DNA of 64,000 nt from Holophagaceae bacterium (GTDB taxonomy: Bacteria > Acidobacteriota > Holophagae > Holophagales > Holophagaceae). The stretch is taken from contig JADJVL010000007.1 in NCBI GenBank assembly GCA_016710635.1, positions 211,329 to 275,328 of the forward strand, written 5' to 3'. Position 1 is the first letter of the stretch. The number at the start of each line of letters is the position of its first letter. Both the position numbers and the translations under genes were made by a program. The notes below the pieces were generated by a model that was not told the DNA's origin, did not search any database, and worked only from the letters and a program-made list of their open reading frames with translations. Of the stretch, positions 10,601 through 18,882 are shown in pieces.

Positions 10601-11460
10601 GGGCGAAACCCGCCCTCGCCCTCGGCCCCGAGTCCGTGGTGCTGCTCACCGGAGGCGCGCGGGGCATCACCGCCCGCATCGCCCTGGAGTTCGCCCGGCG
10701 CTTCCGCTGCCGGCTCGAGCTCGTGGGCCGCACGCCCCTGCCCGGGGACGAGGAGTCCTTCCTCCACGCCGCCGAGGATCTGAAGGCCGTGCGCCAGGCG
10801 CTGATCACCCGGGATCCCCGCAAGGCCCCCGCGGAGATCGAAGCCGCCGCCGCGAAGGTGCAGGCGGCCCGGGAAGTCCGGGAGACCATGGCGGCCCTCC
10901 GGGCCGCGGGCTCCGAGGTGGTCTACCACCCGGCGGACGTGCGGGACGCCGAAGCCCTCGGGCGCGTGGTCGAGGAGGTCTACCGCCGCCAGGGCCGCCT
11001 GGACGGCGCCATCCACGGCGCCGGAGTGATCGAGGACAAGCTGGCCCGGGACAAGACGGCGGAATCCTTCGCGCGGGTCTTCGAGACCAAGGTCCACGGC
11101 GCCCTCGCCCTCGCGGAAAAGGTCCGGGACGACATCGGCTTCATGGTCTTCTTCTCGAGCATCGCCTCCACCTTCGGCAGCCGCGGCCAGTCCGACTACG
11201 CCGCGGCCAACGACTTCCTGGACCGCCTCGCCGGCACCCTGAACCTCCGGCTGCGGGGCCGGATCCTCTCCATCAATTGGGGCCCCTGGCGGGACGCCGG
11301 GATGGTATCCGCGGAACTGGCGCGGGAGTACGCCCGGCGGGGCATCGACCTCATCGATCCCGAGTCCGGGGTCGCCTGCTTCTTCGACGAGCTGCTCTTC
11401 GGACCGCCGGAGGCCGCCAACGTGATCCTGATGCGCGGCGATCCGGCCGCCATGGCCTGA
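4675..11460 (+). CDS. PUFA-synthase-like type I synthase: NPD-NPD-KS-AT-ACP-KR
   Basis: 2261 residues from the ATG at 4675 (a second in-frame ATG at 4693 has its own GGAG and is also possible). Domains in order: two FMN-dependent nitropropane-dioxygenase/PfaD-like enoyl-reductase domains (about residues 10-230 and 299-600); ketosynthase about 653-1092 with VDAACASS (Cys839), EAHGTGT and IGHTKC; acyltransferase from about 1199 with GHSYGE (Ser1292); one acyl carrier domain with IDSIKRVEIL (Ser1699), the form typical of PUFA-synthase ACPs; ketoreductase from about 1986 with TGGARGI and SDYAAAND (Tyr2175). This resembles PfaD fused to a PfaA with a single ACP. It should extend an acyl chain with malonyl units. 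It starts 26 nt after cysN and the next synthase follows after 30 nt. Product unknown. Confidence 0.9.
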   Translation: MDTERGMQQALNRVIAISPFQVPDAGLVAAAFRAGALGVLDLGREPGPAAAALARLAAHPEGSLGVRVPAGCPLGPADLPPSIGTVVLEAGQLLAPWRGRRVLVQVTTVEQAREAAAAGAAGLIAKGSESGGRVGDLTSFVLLQTLLPQTTLPVWAQGGIGLHTAAACVAGGAAGVVLDAQLALARESALPKEIKTAVAAMDGSETVLAGGTHRVYARPDLPLEALASGDLDARLGAGDLHRDLLPAGQDAAFARPLAERFRTVGGIVRGVREAIATQIAAARGQNLLSEQGPLARELNLRFPIFQGPMTRVSDRAAFAEAVAEAGGLPFLALALMRGPEVEALLEETARTLAGKTWGVGILGFVPQELREEQLEAVMRIKPPVAIIAGGRPAQARPLEDLGIATFLHVPSPGLLDLFLKQGARRFVFEGSECGGHVGPRTSFALWEAQIERLLRHPAPRELSVIFAGGIHDARSAAMVAAMAAPLAERGVKVGVLMGTAYLFTREAVACGAIQPFFQEAALACEGTVLLETAPGHATRCADTDFVKLFHAERQRMRDAGLAPQEVWAGLEELNLGRLRLAAKGLKREGAQLVGVDAATQAREGMVMLGQVAALRHGVGGIADLHREVGAGSAAFLAALEGIEPPAAKGAPADVAIVGMAAILPGASDLEAFWSNIVGGVNSIREVPAERWNVEAFFDPASTSGTMTPSKWGGFLDPVAFDPLTYGIPPLSLAAIEPVQLLALEASRRALGDAGYLDRDFDRENTSVIFGAEAGTDLAGAYGFRALWRQYAGALPEALDAVLPRMTEDSFPGILANVIAGRIANRLDLGGVNYTVDAACASSLAAVDLACKELTTGTSEMVICGGADLHNSIVDFLAFASVHALSPTGQCRTFDATADGIALGEGVAAVVLKRLADAERDGDRIYAVIKGVGGGSDGKSLGLTAPRAEGQARTLARAYGKAGVRPVDVALVEAHGTGTVVGDRTELETLNLFFGSAGAGTATITLGSVKSQIGHTKCTAGLAGLIKTALSLHRRVLPPTCNITQPNPGWTPASPFTLNSEPRPWLGRGRRAGISAFGFGGTNFHVVLAEHEAPPPASGLPDWPAELFLFRGADAATALARIEALAGALDREPPHAFKDLALAMAEGTDSVQIAVVARDRADLRAKLDLARELKAHPSGVFVAKAEALGAKPEALGARPKVAFLFPGQGSQRVGMLRDLFLAFPRLQRHLEAGAPWARLMFPPTPWLPGEREAQEQALKDTRAAQPALGIAGLAVADLLAQLGLRPDLLAGHSYGELVALCVAGVLPEADLPALSELRGRRILEACGPSGEAGTMAAVAAGAGAIAPHLVGLQGVVTANENAPDQSVISGPAEGVAAAVARLNAAGIGTRPIAVACAFHSPLVAPACAAFRSDLDAVGISAPQATVYSNTTAAPYPHAAEAVRARLAEHIGKPVRFVAQIEAMYADGARIFVEAGPGRVLTGLVGRILGDRPHLAVACDRGEDNGLLALLLALGQLAVHGQVLDLEALFRGRGALAADLVAPARQTPSASAWWVNGQRSWPMHGELPANALRPILGPVVRGFGAAATAPEGGPRQAVVLEYLRSAREMVEAQRRVMMQYLGGDDRAAALAPIEGVLVQPSIPISAPVSAPQAALAAPAPPGRGQDDIEALLLAIVSERTGYPLEMLDLDLDLEADLSIDSIKRVEILGAIAERMGTSGAAMEELPEDLVAVKTLRAIIAALKTFAGESGAAQASLAAAVPAALAPAATDAAPPRPPAPVGRFVIRMEPGGEAKGGPWPLDQGRVGVFGAAVELGPLLLDGLETAGSHGVAAAPDAAPPAGLDALLDLSPLRDDWAPGDVPALFERVRGALVGGAKVILVAGPAAELGAAAHGAPRLNGHLVPPAAGVAGMVKCLRKEWPDRQVRLANFQEGLDGPGLAGRILDELRTSGGSGEVRYSPEGIRLTQRVVPIALARDPGAKPALALGPESVVLLTGGARGITARIALEFARRFRCRLELVGRTPLPGDEESFLHAAEDLKAVRQALITRDPRKAPAEIEAAAAKVQAAREVRETMAALRAAGSEVVYHPADVRDAEALGRVVEEVYRRQGRLDGAIHGAGVIEDKLARDKTAESFARVFETKVHGALALAEKVRDDIGFMVFFSSIASTFGSRGQSDYAAANDFLDRLAGTLNLRLRGRILSINWGPWRDAGMVSAELAREYARRGIDLIDPESGVACFFDELLFGPPEAANVILMRGDPAAMA

Positions 11461-11490
11461 GGACCGGATGGCCCGCAGCGGAACCCGACC

Positions 11491-14400
11491 ATGAGCCACC
11501 AGCGCGACATCGCCATCATCGGCATGGCCTGCCTTTTTCCCAAGGCGCCGGACCTGGATGCCTACTGGCGGAACGTCTGCGCCGGCGTCGACGCCATCAG
11601 CGACGTGCCCGCCGCCCGCTGGGACCCGGTCTTCTTCGACCCGGAGTCCTCGGCGCCGGACCGCTTCTACGCCAGGCGCGGCGGTTTCGTGGACGAGTAC
11701 GCCGATTTCGACGCGGCGGGCTTCGGGATCATGCCCGTCTCCGCCCGGGGCGCGGAGCCCGAGCAGCTGCTCACCCTGCGGGTGGCGGTGGACGCCCTCG
11801 CGGACGCGGGCTATGCGGACCGCGCCTTCCCCCGGGAACGCACCAGCGTCATCCTCGGCCGCGGGAACTACATCGGCGCCGGCACCTCCCGCCTCATCAA
11901 CATCACCCGCGGCGCCCAGCAGCTCATCGAGTCCCTGGGCCTCCTGCTGCCGGAGCCTGGGGGCGGAGAAGCTGGCCCAGATCAAGCGCGAGTTCCAGGC
12001 CCAGTGCGGCGTCTATGGACCCGACACCGCCATCGGCCTGGTGCCGAACCTGCTGGCCTCCCGCATCGCGAACCGCCTGGACCTCCAGGGCTCGGCGTAC
12101 ACCCTGGACGCCGCCTGCGCCAGCGCCCTGGTGGCGGTGGACCACGCCTGCCGGGAACTGGCGGACGGCCGCTCCGACCTTTCCCTCGCCGGCGGCGTGC
12201 ACCTCTGCCACGACCTCGTCTTCTGGAGCGTGTTCTGCCAGCTCGGGGCCCTGTCCCGGACCCAGGCCATCCGTCCCTTCGACCGCCGGGCCGACGGCCT
12301 CCTCATGGGGGAAGGCATCGGCATGACGGTGCTGAAGCGCCTCGCGGACGCCCGCCGGGACGGGGACCGGATCTACGCCGTGATCCGCGGGACCGGCGTC
12401 GCCAGCGATGGCCGGGACCTGAGCCTCATGCTGCCGCGGGTGGACGGGCAGGTGCTCGCCCTCACCCGGGCCTGGCAGATGGCGGGCCTGGAGCCGGGCA
12501 CCGTGGGCCTCGTGGAAGCCCATGGCACCGCCACGCCGGCGGGGGACGCCGCGGAGCTGGAAACCCTCCGGCGGGTCTTCGGCCCTTCGCAGCCCGGCGC
12601 CGAGCGCGCGGTGCTGGGCTCGGTGAAGTCCATGATCGGCCACACCATGCCCGCCGCCGGCGCCGCCGGGCTGATCAAGGCCGCCCTGGCCGCCTACCAC
12701 GGCGTGCGGCCGCCGAGCCTGCATTGCGAAGAACCGAATCCGGCGATCGAGGCCACCCGCTTCCGGGTGCTGGCCCAGGCCGAGCCCTGGGAGGCCGGCC
12801 ATCGGCGCGCCGCGGTGAACGCCTTCGGCTTCGGCGGCATCAACGCCCATGTCGTCCTCGAGGCCCATCCGGAGGGCCGGGCCTCCCGGCCGGAGTCCCG
12901 GGGTTGCGGCGGCCCCGGCGGTGCGGCTCCTCGCGGCGCCTTCCCAGGCCGCCCTCCTGGAAGCCCTCGACGCCGGCCGCAGCGGTGGGGAGGGGCCCTG
13001 GCGCCTCGCCGTGTTCGGGCCGACGCCGGCCAAGCTGGCCGCCGCCCGGGCCACGGTGGAGGCGGGCCGTGCCCGCCATGGCCGTGACGGCATCCACGTC
13101 TCCCCGGGTGGCCTCATCACCGAAGGGGGCCGCATCGCCTTCCTGTTTCCCGGCGTGGAGGCGGCCTTCGCGCCCCGGGTGGAGGACCTGGCCCGGCACT
13201 TCGGCCTGGAACTCCCGGACCTGCAGGCCGCCGACCTCGCGGACCAGGGCCGCTGCGTCATCCTCCTGAACGGCCTCCTGCAGGAGGCCGCCGCCCGCAT
13301 CGGCCTGAAGCCCGACGTGGTGGCGGGGCACAGCATCGGGGAATGGTCAGGCATGATCGCCGCCGGCATGTTCGAGGGCGCCTCCCTGCACGACTTCATC
13401 ACCGCCCTGAACCCCTCGATGCTGAAGGTGGCCGACGTCGCCTACCTCGCCGTGGGCGCCGGGGCGGGGAAGGTGGGGCCCTGGATCGCGGACCTGCCCG
13501 GCGTCGTGGTCTCCCACGACAACTGCGTGCACCAGGCCATCCTCTGCGGGCCGGAGGCGGACATCGCGGAGGCCGCCCGCCGCCTGCGGGAGCGCCGCAT
13601 CCTGTGCGAGGTCCTGCCCTTCCGCTCAGGCTTCCACTCGCCGGCCCTGGCGGGCCACATGGACGCCTACCTCCGGAACCTGGACGGGCTGACCTTCGCG
13701 GAACCCACCCTGCCGCTCTGGTCCGCGACGACCTGCGCGCCCTATCCCCGGGACCGGGAAGGCGTGCGCGCCCTGTTCCGGGAACACCTGCTGAAGCCCG
13801 TCCGCTTCCGGGAGCTGATCCTCGCCCTCCACGCCGAGGGCGTGCGGGTCTTCGTCCAGGCCGGGGCCGGCAGCCTGTCGGCCTTCGTCAGCGATGTCCT
13901 GGGGGACCGGCCCCATTTGGCGATCCCCCTCATCGCGCCCCAGCGGGACGGCCTGGCCCAGTTCCAGCGGGCCACCGCCGCCCTCTGGGTGGAAGGCGCC
14001 CCGGTGGACCTCGCCGCGGCGGGCTTCAAGGCCTCCGCGATCAAGGAAGCCGGACCGAGTTCCACGGAGGCTGCCACTCAAGTCCGGCCCCGGCCGCCCC
14101 TGCGCCTGGACCTCGGCGTGCCCATGGTCCGCATCGCCCACGAGGCCCTGCAAGCCGGGCCCCGCAAGGCCGCGGCGGCGCTGCCGGAAGACCCGGTGCT
14201 GCGGACCTTCGGCGCGGCACTGCGGGAGCTGGAGGCCGCCCAGGCCGCGGTGGTGCAGGCCTACGGGGAGCGGCCCGCGCCAGGGTCTGCGCCCGTGTCG
14301 TCTGCGCCAGCGCCAGCGCCCGTGCCCGCCGTTCTGCCGGTTCCCGTGACCGGCGGCGGGCTCGTGGAGGCGGAACGGATCGTCTTCTCCCTCGAGACCT

Positions 14401-15815
14401 ACCCGGAGCTCATCGATCACAGCCTCATCCCCCAGCCCCCGGGCTGGCCGGAACCGGCGGACCGCGCCCCCGCCGTGCCCATGACCATGTCCATCGCCCT
14501 CCTCATGGAGGCCGCCCTGCGCCTCGCGCCGGGCCGCGTGGCGGTGGCGGTGGAGAAGGTGGTCGCGAACACCTGGATCCGCACCATCCCGCCTCTGGAG
14601 GTGGAAGTCAGCCATGAACGCCTCGACGCCGACCGCATCCGCGTGCGCCTGGGCACCTACGTGGAAGGCGTCGTCGTGCTGGGGGACCGCTATCCGGAGC
14701 CGCCGGCACCTTCCGCGGAGGGGCTCGGCGCCCCCCACGCCTTCCCGGTGCCCTTCGAGGCCATCTACCGGGACGGCTGGCTCTTCCACGGCCCCCAGTA
14801 CCAGGGGATCCTCTCCATCGACGACTGCGGCACCCAGGGCGTCCGCGGCACCATCCGGGCCCTGCCGGCGAAGGGTTCCCTCCTGGACAACGCGGGCCAG
14901 TTCCTGGGGCTCTGGGTGATGCACTCGTGCGAGAACGACCAGCTCGCCATGCCGGTGCGGGTGGGCCGCATCGACTTCTTCGGCCCCGACCCTGAACCCG
15001 GGGAGATCCTGGACTGCGTGGTCTGGGTCCGGACCTTCGGCCGGCGGGAGGTCCGCGCGGACCTGGAGCTGCGGCGCGGGGGCCGCGTCTGGGGCCGCAT
15101 CCAGGGCTGGGAGGACTGGCGCTTCTTCACCGGCGGGCCCATCTACTCCGTGATGCGCCAGCCCGCGAAGTACCTCCTCGCCGGCGTGGAGGAGGGCGGC
15201 GTCACCGTCCTCCACGATCCGGGCTGGTCCTCGGCGACCTTCGAGTTCCTGGTGCGCCGCTTCTTTGCGGCGAAGGAGCTGGACGCCCTGGGCGGCATCC
15301 GCCACGCCCAGCGCAAGAGCGAGTGGCTCTATGGCCGCATCGCCGCGAAGGATGCCATCCGGCACCTGCTCTACGCCCGGGGCCACGCCCCCATCTTCCC
15401 CGTGGAGATCCACATCGAGGCGGACGCCCTGGGCCGGCCCCTCGCCAAGGGACCCTTTGCCGGCGACCTGCGGGTGTCCATCGCCCACAAGGCCGGCATC
15501 GCCTGCGCCCTGGCGGCGGAGGGCGCCGATCCCGGCGTCGACGTGGAAAAGGTTGAAGCCCGCGGCGAGGGTTTCGCCGCCTTCGCCTTCGGCCCGGGTG
15601 AGCTCGCCCTCCTGCCGCCGGGGGACCGGGACGAATGGCTGACGCGCTTCTGGTGCGCCAAGGAGGCGGTGGGCAAGGCGCGGGGGACCGGCCTCGCCGG
15701 GAACCCCAAGGGGCTGCGGATCGAAGCGGTCGAGGCGGACCGTATACTGGTCGAAGGGGCTTGGGTGGAAACCCGCCGCCGAGGCCAACACGTTGTCGCA
15801 TGGACGGTGCAATGA
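11491..15815 (+). CDS. Type I synthase KS-AT-DH-PPTase, read in three frames because of two single-base insertions
   Basis: Coding potential is continuous but changes frame twice. KS N-terminus (IAIIGMACLFP) runs to about 11960; the rest of KS (Cys codon at 12116, EAHGTAT, SMIGHTMP) runs to about 12900; then AT (GHSIGE, Ser codon at 13332), a hot-dog dehydratase (DHSLIPQPPGWPEPADR) and a C-terminal phosphopantetheinyl transferase (GVDVEKVEA and WCAKEAVGK) run to the stop. Removing one G from the run at 11959-11963 and one from 12900-12903 restores a single 1440-residue protein with all active-site residues present. It would pair with the upstream synthase, adding dehydration and activating the ACPs; the KS-AT-DH-PPTase order recalls PfaB/C/E and enediyne-type enzymes. 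The frameshifts are probably sequence errors, but true inactivation cannot be excluded. Confidence 0.82.
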
Positions 15816-16108
15816 ACACACTTGAAGCTGGCAAGTCCGAGATCCTCGCGTCCGTCGGAGGCCTGATCGAGGAGATCATCGGGGAGGAATGGGTGCGGGA
15901 GACGCCCATCACCATGGAGACGAGCTTCGCCCAGGACCTGGAGCTGGAGAGCATCGAGCTGGTGGCCCTGTCGGAAAAGATCCAGCAGCGCTACGGCGAG
16001 GCCGTGGACTTTCCCGCCTGGCTCTCCGGCATGGAGCTGGAGCAGATCATCGCCCTCAAGGTCGGGGACCTCGTCGAGCACATCGCCTCATGCCAGTCGA
16101 AGACGTAG
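15812..16108 (+). CDS. Stand-alone acyl carrier protein
   Basis: 98 residues from the ATG at 15812, which overlaps the synthase stop in an ATGA; an upstream in-frame ATG at 15800 adds four residues. The phosphopantetheine attachment region reads FAQDLELESIELVALSEKI, with the Ser in the ESIEL motif, in a short acidic helical protein of ordinary ACP size. It probably carries a starter, intermediate or finished chain for the neighbouring synthases, and the PPTase domain just upstream is the likely activating enzyme. The next gene overlaps its 3' end by 19 nt. Confidence 0.85.
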   Translation: MNTLEAGKSEILASVGGLIEEIIGEEWVRETPITMETSFAQDLELESIELVALSEKIQQRYGEAVDFPAWLSGMELEQIIALKVGDLVEHIASCQSKT

Positions 16109-16857
16109 GCGGCCTGAAGACCCACCTGCAGACGCTCGGGGCGTCGGGCCCGGGCGTGGTGCTGGTGCACGGCATGCTGATCGGCTCCATCGCCAGCTGG
16201 TACTTCTCCATCGCCCCCATGCTGGCCCTGAAGCGCCGGGTCCTCATGTACGACCTCCGCGGCCACGGGCTGACGGAACGCACGCCCTCGGGCTACGGCC
16301 TCCGCGCCATGGCGGAGGATCTGCACACGCTGGTCCGCCGCCACGGCGGCGGCGCTCCGGTGGCTCTGGTGGGCCACAGCTACGGGGCGGTCATCGCCCT
16401 GCGCTTCGCCCTCGACCACCCGGAGCTCGTGACCCGGCTGGTGATCGTCGAGGCGCCCCTGCCCATCCTCACCCGCGAGCACGTGGATTCCGTTTCGGGC
16501 CTCGACGGGGAGGCGGTGGTGCAGATGATGCCGCCCTGGCAGCAGCACGCCTTCCTCACCGGCGGCCGGCGGGCCCGGCGCCTGGGCGAGCGGGGCATCG
16601 CCCTGCTGCGCGACACCACCCTGGTGGACGAGCTGCTGGCGGAGGCGGACTTCGCCGACGCCGAACTGCGGGCCTTTTCGCGCCCGGTCCTGCTCTGCTA
16701 CGGCACCCAGACCGGCGAGCGGATGACTGTCACCCGCGACCGTCTGCTGCAGGTGCTGCCGGACGTGCGCCTCGAGACCATCGACGCCTCCCACTACATG
16801 ACCCGGGACGCGCCGGTGCCCTTGGCGGACGCCATCGGGAGGTTCCTGGATGCCTGA
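16090..16857 (+). CDS. Alpha/beta hydrolase, copy 1
   Basis: 255 residues from the ATG at 16090. Alpha/beta-hydrolase marks are VVLVHGML (oxyanion strand), LMYDLRGHGLTER, the nucleophile elbow GHSYG and a late DASHYM with the likely catalytic His. It overlaps the ACP gene and the next hydrolase gene, so it belongs to the synthase operon. A thioesterase or acyl-transfer role releasing the chain from an ACP is plausible from position, but the sequence alone says only serine hydrolase fold. It is clearly related to the following gene (shared YDLRGHG and PSGY segments). Confidence 0.82.
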   Translation: MPVEDVGGLKTHLQTLGASGPGVVLVHGMLIGSIASWYFSIAPMLALKRRVLMYDLRGHGLTERTPSGYGLRAMAEDLHTLVRRHGGGAPVALVGHSYGAVIALRFALDHPELVTRLVIVEAPLPILTREHVDSVSGLDGEAVVQMMPPWQQHAFLTGGRRARRLGERGIALLRDTTLVDELLAEADFADAELRAFSRPVLLCYGTQTGERMTVTRDRLLQVLPDVRLETIDASHYMTRDAPVPLADAIGRFLDA

Positions 16858-17737
16858 GGTCCTCGCCGGCGGCGTGCGCTTCAACACCATGACCCTCGGC
16901 CAGGCGGGCCCCGTGGTGGTGATGATCCACGGGCTGCTCATCGACAACCACGCGAGCTTCTACATGACCCTCGCGCCGGCGGTGGCGAAGCGGGCGAGGG
17001 TCGTCCTCTACGACCTCCGCGGCCACGGCCGCAGCGAGCAGCCACCTTCGGGCTACACCGTGGACGACCTGGCCCGGGACCTGGCGGGGATCCTCGACGG
17101 ACTGGGCCTGGGCGGCGAGGCCGTCATCCTCGTGGGCCACAGCTTCGGCGGCCATCTCGCCCTGCGCTTCGCGACCCTGTACCCGGAGCGGGTGCGGGGC
17201 CTGGTGCTGCTGGAATCCCACTCCGGCATGTCGGAACTGGGCGAACAGATGGCCGAGACCCTCCTGCTGAAGGGCGAGGCGCGCCTGGAAAAGGTGAAGG
17301 AGCTCTTCGGGAACTGGCTCGCCCAGCACACCGCCCGGGGCCACGCGGACATCGGCGACCTGGATCTGGACGCCCTGGACCTGGAAGCCATGGACAAGGA
17401 TGGCCGGGCGACGGTGGAGCGGCTCACGCGCCTCCCCCGCCGGCGGAAGAGTTCCATGGTCACCACGGCGCGGGCGCTGCGGGACCACACCACCTTCGTC
17501 CAGGACCTCCTCGCCAGCCCGCCGCTGGTTGACGCCACGCTGGCCTCCATCGCCTGTCCGGTGCTGGCGGTCTACGGTGCGGACTCGGCCCTCCGGACCG
17601 ACGGCGAGCGCCTCGCCCGGATCCTGCCGGACTGCCGGCTGGAGATCCTGGAGGACTGCGGCCACGGCGTGCTCTTCCACGGCACCGCGCAGGTCCGGGG
17701 GCTCCTGGGGGCCTGGCTGGACGAGGTCGCCCCGTGA
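16850..17737 (+). CDS. Alpha/beta hydrolase, copy 2
   Basis: 295 residues. It has VVMIHGLLID, VLYDLRGHGRSEQPPSGY, the nucleophile elbow GHSFGG and the late EDCGHGVLFH segment with the catalytic His. It looks like a tandem duplicate of the preceding hydrolase with a longer cap region (about residues 125-205). The start overlaps the previous gene by 8 nt and its stop overlaps the next gene's GTG. Two related hydrolases in one synthase operon may divide chain release and editing, or release and esterification; neither is proven by sequence. Confidence 0.82.
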   Translation: MPEVLAGGVRFNTMTLGQAGPVVVMIHGLLIDNHASFYMTLAPAVAKRARVVLYDLRGHGRSEQPPSGYTVDDLARDLAGILDGLGLGGEAVILVGHSFGGHLALRFATLYPERVRGLVLLESHSGMSELGEQMAETLLLKGEARLEKVKELFGNWLAQHTARGHADIGDLDLDALDLEAMDKDGRATVERLTRLPRRRKSSMVTTARALRDHTTFVQDLLASPPLVDATLASIACPVLAVYGADSALRTDGERLARILPDCRLEILEDCGHGVLFHGTAQVRGLLGAWLDEVAP

Positions 17738-18882
17738 GCCGCTACCTCGTCGTGGCGCCGCCCTTTCCCTCCCACATCTATCCGACGGCCTCCGTGGGCC
17801 TCGAGCTCGAGCGCCGTGGCCACGAGGTGGCCTGGGTGACCTACGGGGAGCAGCAGGCGAGCGTCCCGGCGGGGGCCCGTTTCTATTCTCTGGCCTCGTC
17901 GGCGCCGCAGGGTCTGGTGGAGGACATCCAGCGCCAGGCCGGCGCGCCCTGGCTGGCGGGGATGAAGGTGTTCTTCGAGGACGTGGTCGCGCCCCTGGCC
18001 CGGGACATGCTGCCCGGCGTCGAAGCCGCCATCGACGACTTCCGGCCCGACGCGCTGCTGGTGGACCAGATGGCCCTGGCGGGGGCCTTCGCCGCCCGGC
18101 GCCGGGGCCTGCCCTGGGCCACCTCCTCCACCTCCTGCTCCCTCATCGCCGACCACTTCGGGCCCTATCCGAAGGTGGAGGCCTGGCTCGTGGATCTCTT
18201 CGCCGGGCTGCAGCGGGAGGCGGGCCTGGAGCCGGTGCGGTGGCCGGACCGGTCCCCGGCCCTGGTGCTCCTCTACACCTCCCGGGCCTACGCCGGCGAA
18301 GGGTTGGAGTTCCCCGGCCACTACCGTTTCGTCGGGCCCGCCCTGGGCGGCCGCGCCGAGGCCGTTGACTTCCCCTGGGAGGCACTGCGGGAGGGGCCCA
18401 AGGTCTTCGTCAGCCTTGGCAGCCTCTTCGCCTTCCGGGGGGAACGCTTCTTCCGCATCGTGCGGGAGGCCCTGGCGGACGCGCCGGTGCAGGTGGTGGT
18501 GAGCGCGCCGGCAGGCTTCCTGCCGGACCCGCCGGCGAACTTCATCGTAAGGCCCTGGGTGCCCCTGCTCCAGCTCCTGCCGAAACTCGACGCCCTGGTC
18601 ACCCACGCGGGGACGACCCTCACCGAGGGCCTGCTCCACGGCCTGCCGTCGGTCGCCGCGCCCATCGTCCACGACCAGGGCAGCTTCGCCCAGAAGGCCG
18701 TGGAGGCCGGGGCCGCGGTGCGGGTGGGCTTCAACCGGGTCACCGCCCCCGAGCTGCGCCGCGCGGTCTTCGAAGTGCTCGAAAACCCTTCCTACCGGGC
18801 CGCCGCGCAGCGCCTGCAGACCTCCTTCCGGGAGGCGGGAGGCGCCCCCGCCGCGGCTTCGGCACTGGAGGCGCTGGCATGA
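17734..18882 (+). CDS. GT1/MGT-type glycosyltransferase
   Basis: 382 residues with a GTG start in a GTGA overlap with the hydrolase gene. It has the two-lobed GT-B pattern of UDP-glycosyltransferases and macrolide glycosyltransferases: an N-terminal YLVVAPPFPSHIYPTASVGLELERRGHEV acceptor lobe, VFVSLGSLF at the start of the donor lobe, then VRPWVPLLQLLPKLDALVTHAGTTLTEGL, with THAGTT in the position of the THGGWNS-type donor loop. It lacks a signal peptide, so it should act in the cytoplasm. In this operon the natural acceptor is the hydroxylated chain made by the synthases, as HglT does for heterocyst glycolipids; that link is inferred. Confidence 0.87.
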   Translation: MSRYLVVAPPFPSHIYPTASVGLELERRGHEVAWVTYGEQQASVPAGARFYSLASSAPQGLVEDIQRQAGAPWLAGMKVFFEDVVAPLARDMLPGVEAAIDDFRPDALLVDQMALAGAFAARRRGLPWATSSTSCSLIADHFGPYPKVEAWLVDLFAGLQREAGLEPVRWPDRSPALVLLYTSRAYAGEGLEFPGHYRFVGPALGGRAEAVDFPWEALREGPKVFVSLGSLFAFRGERFFRIVREALADAPVQVVVSAPAGFLPDPPANFIVRPWVPLLQLLPKLDALVTHAGTTLTEGLLHGLPSVAAPIVHDQGSFAQKAVEAGAAVRVGFNRVTAPELRRAVFEVLENPSYRAAAQRLQTSFREAGGAPAAASALEALA

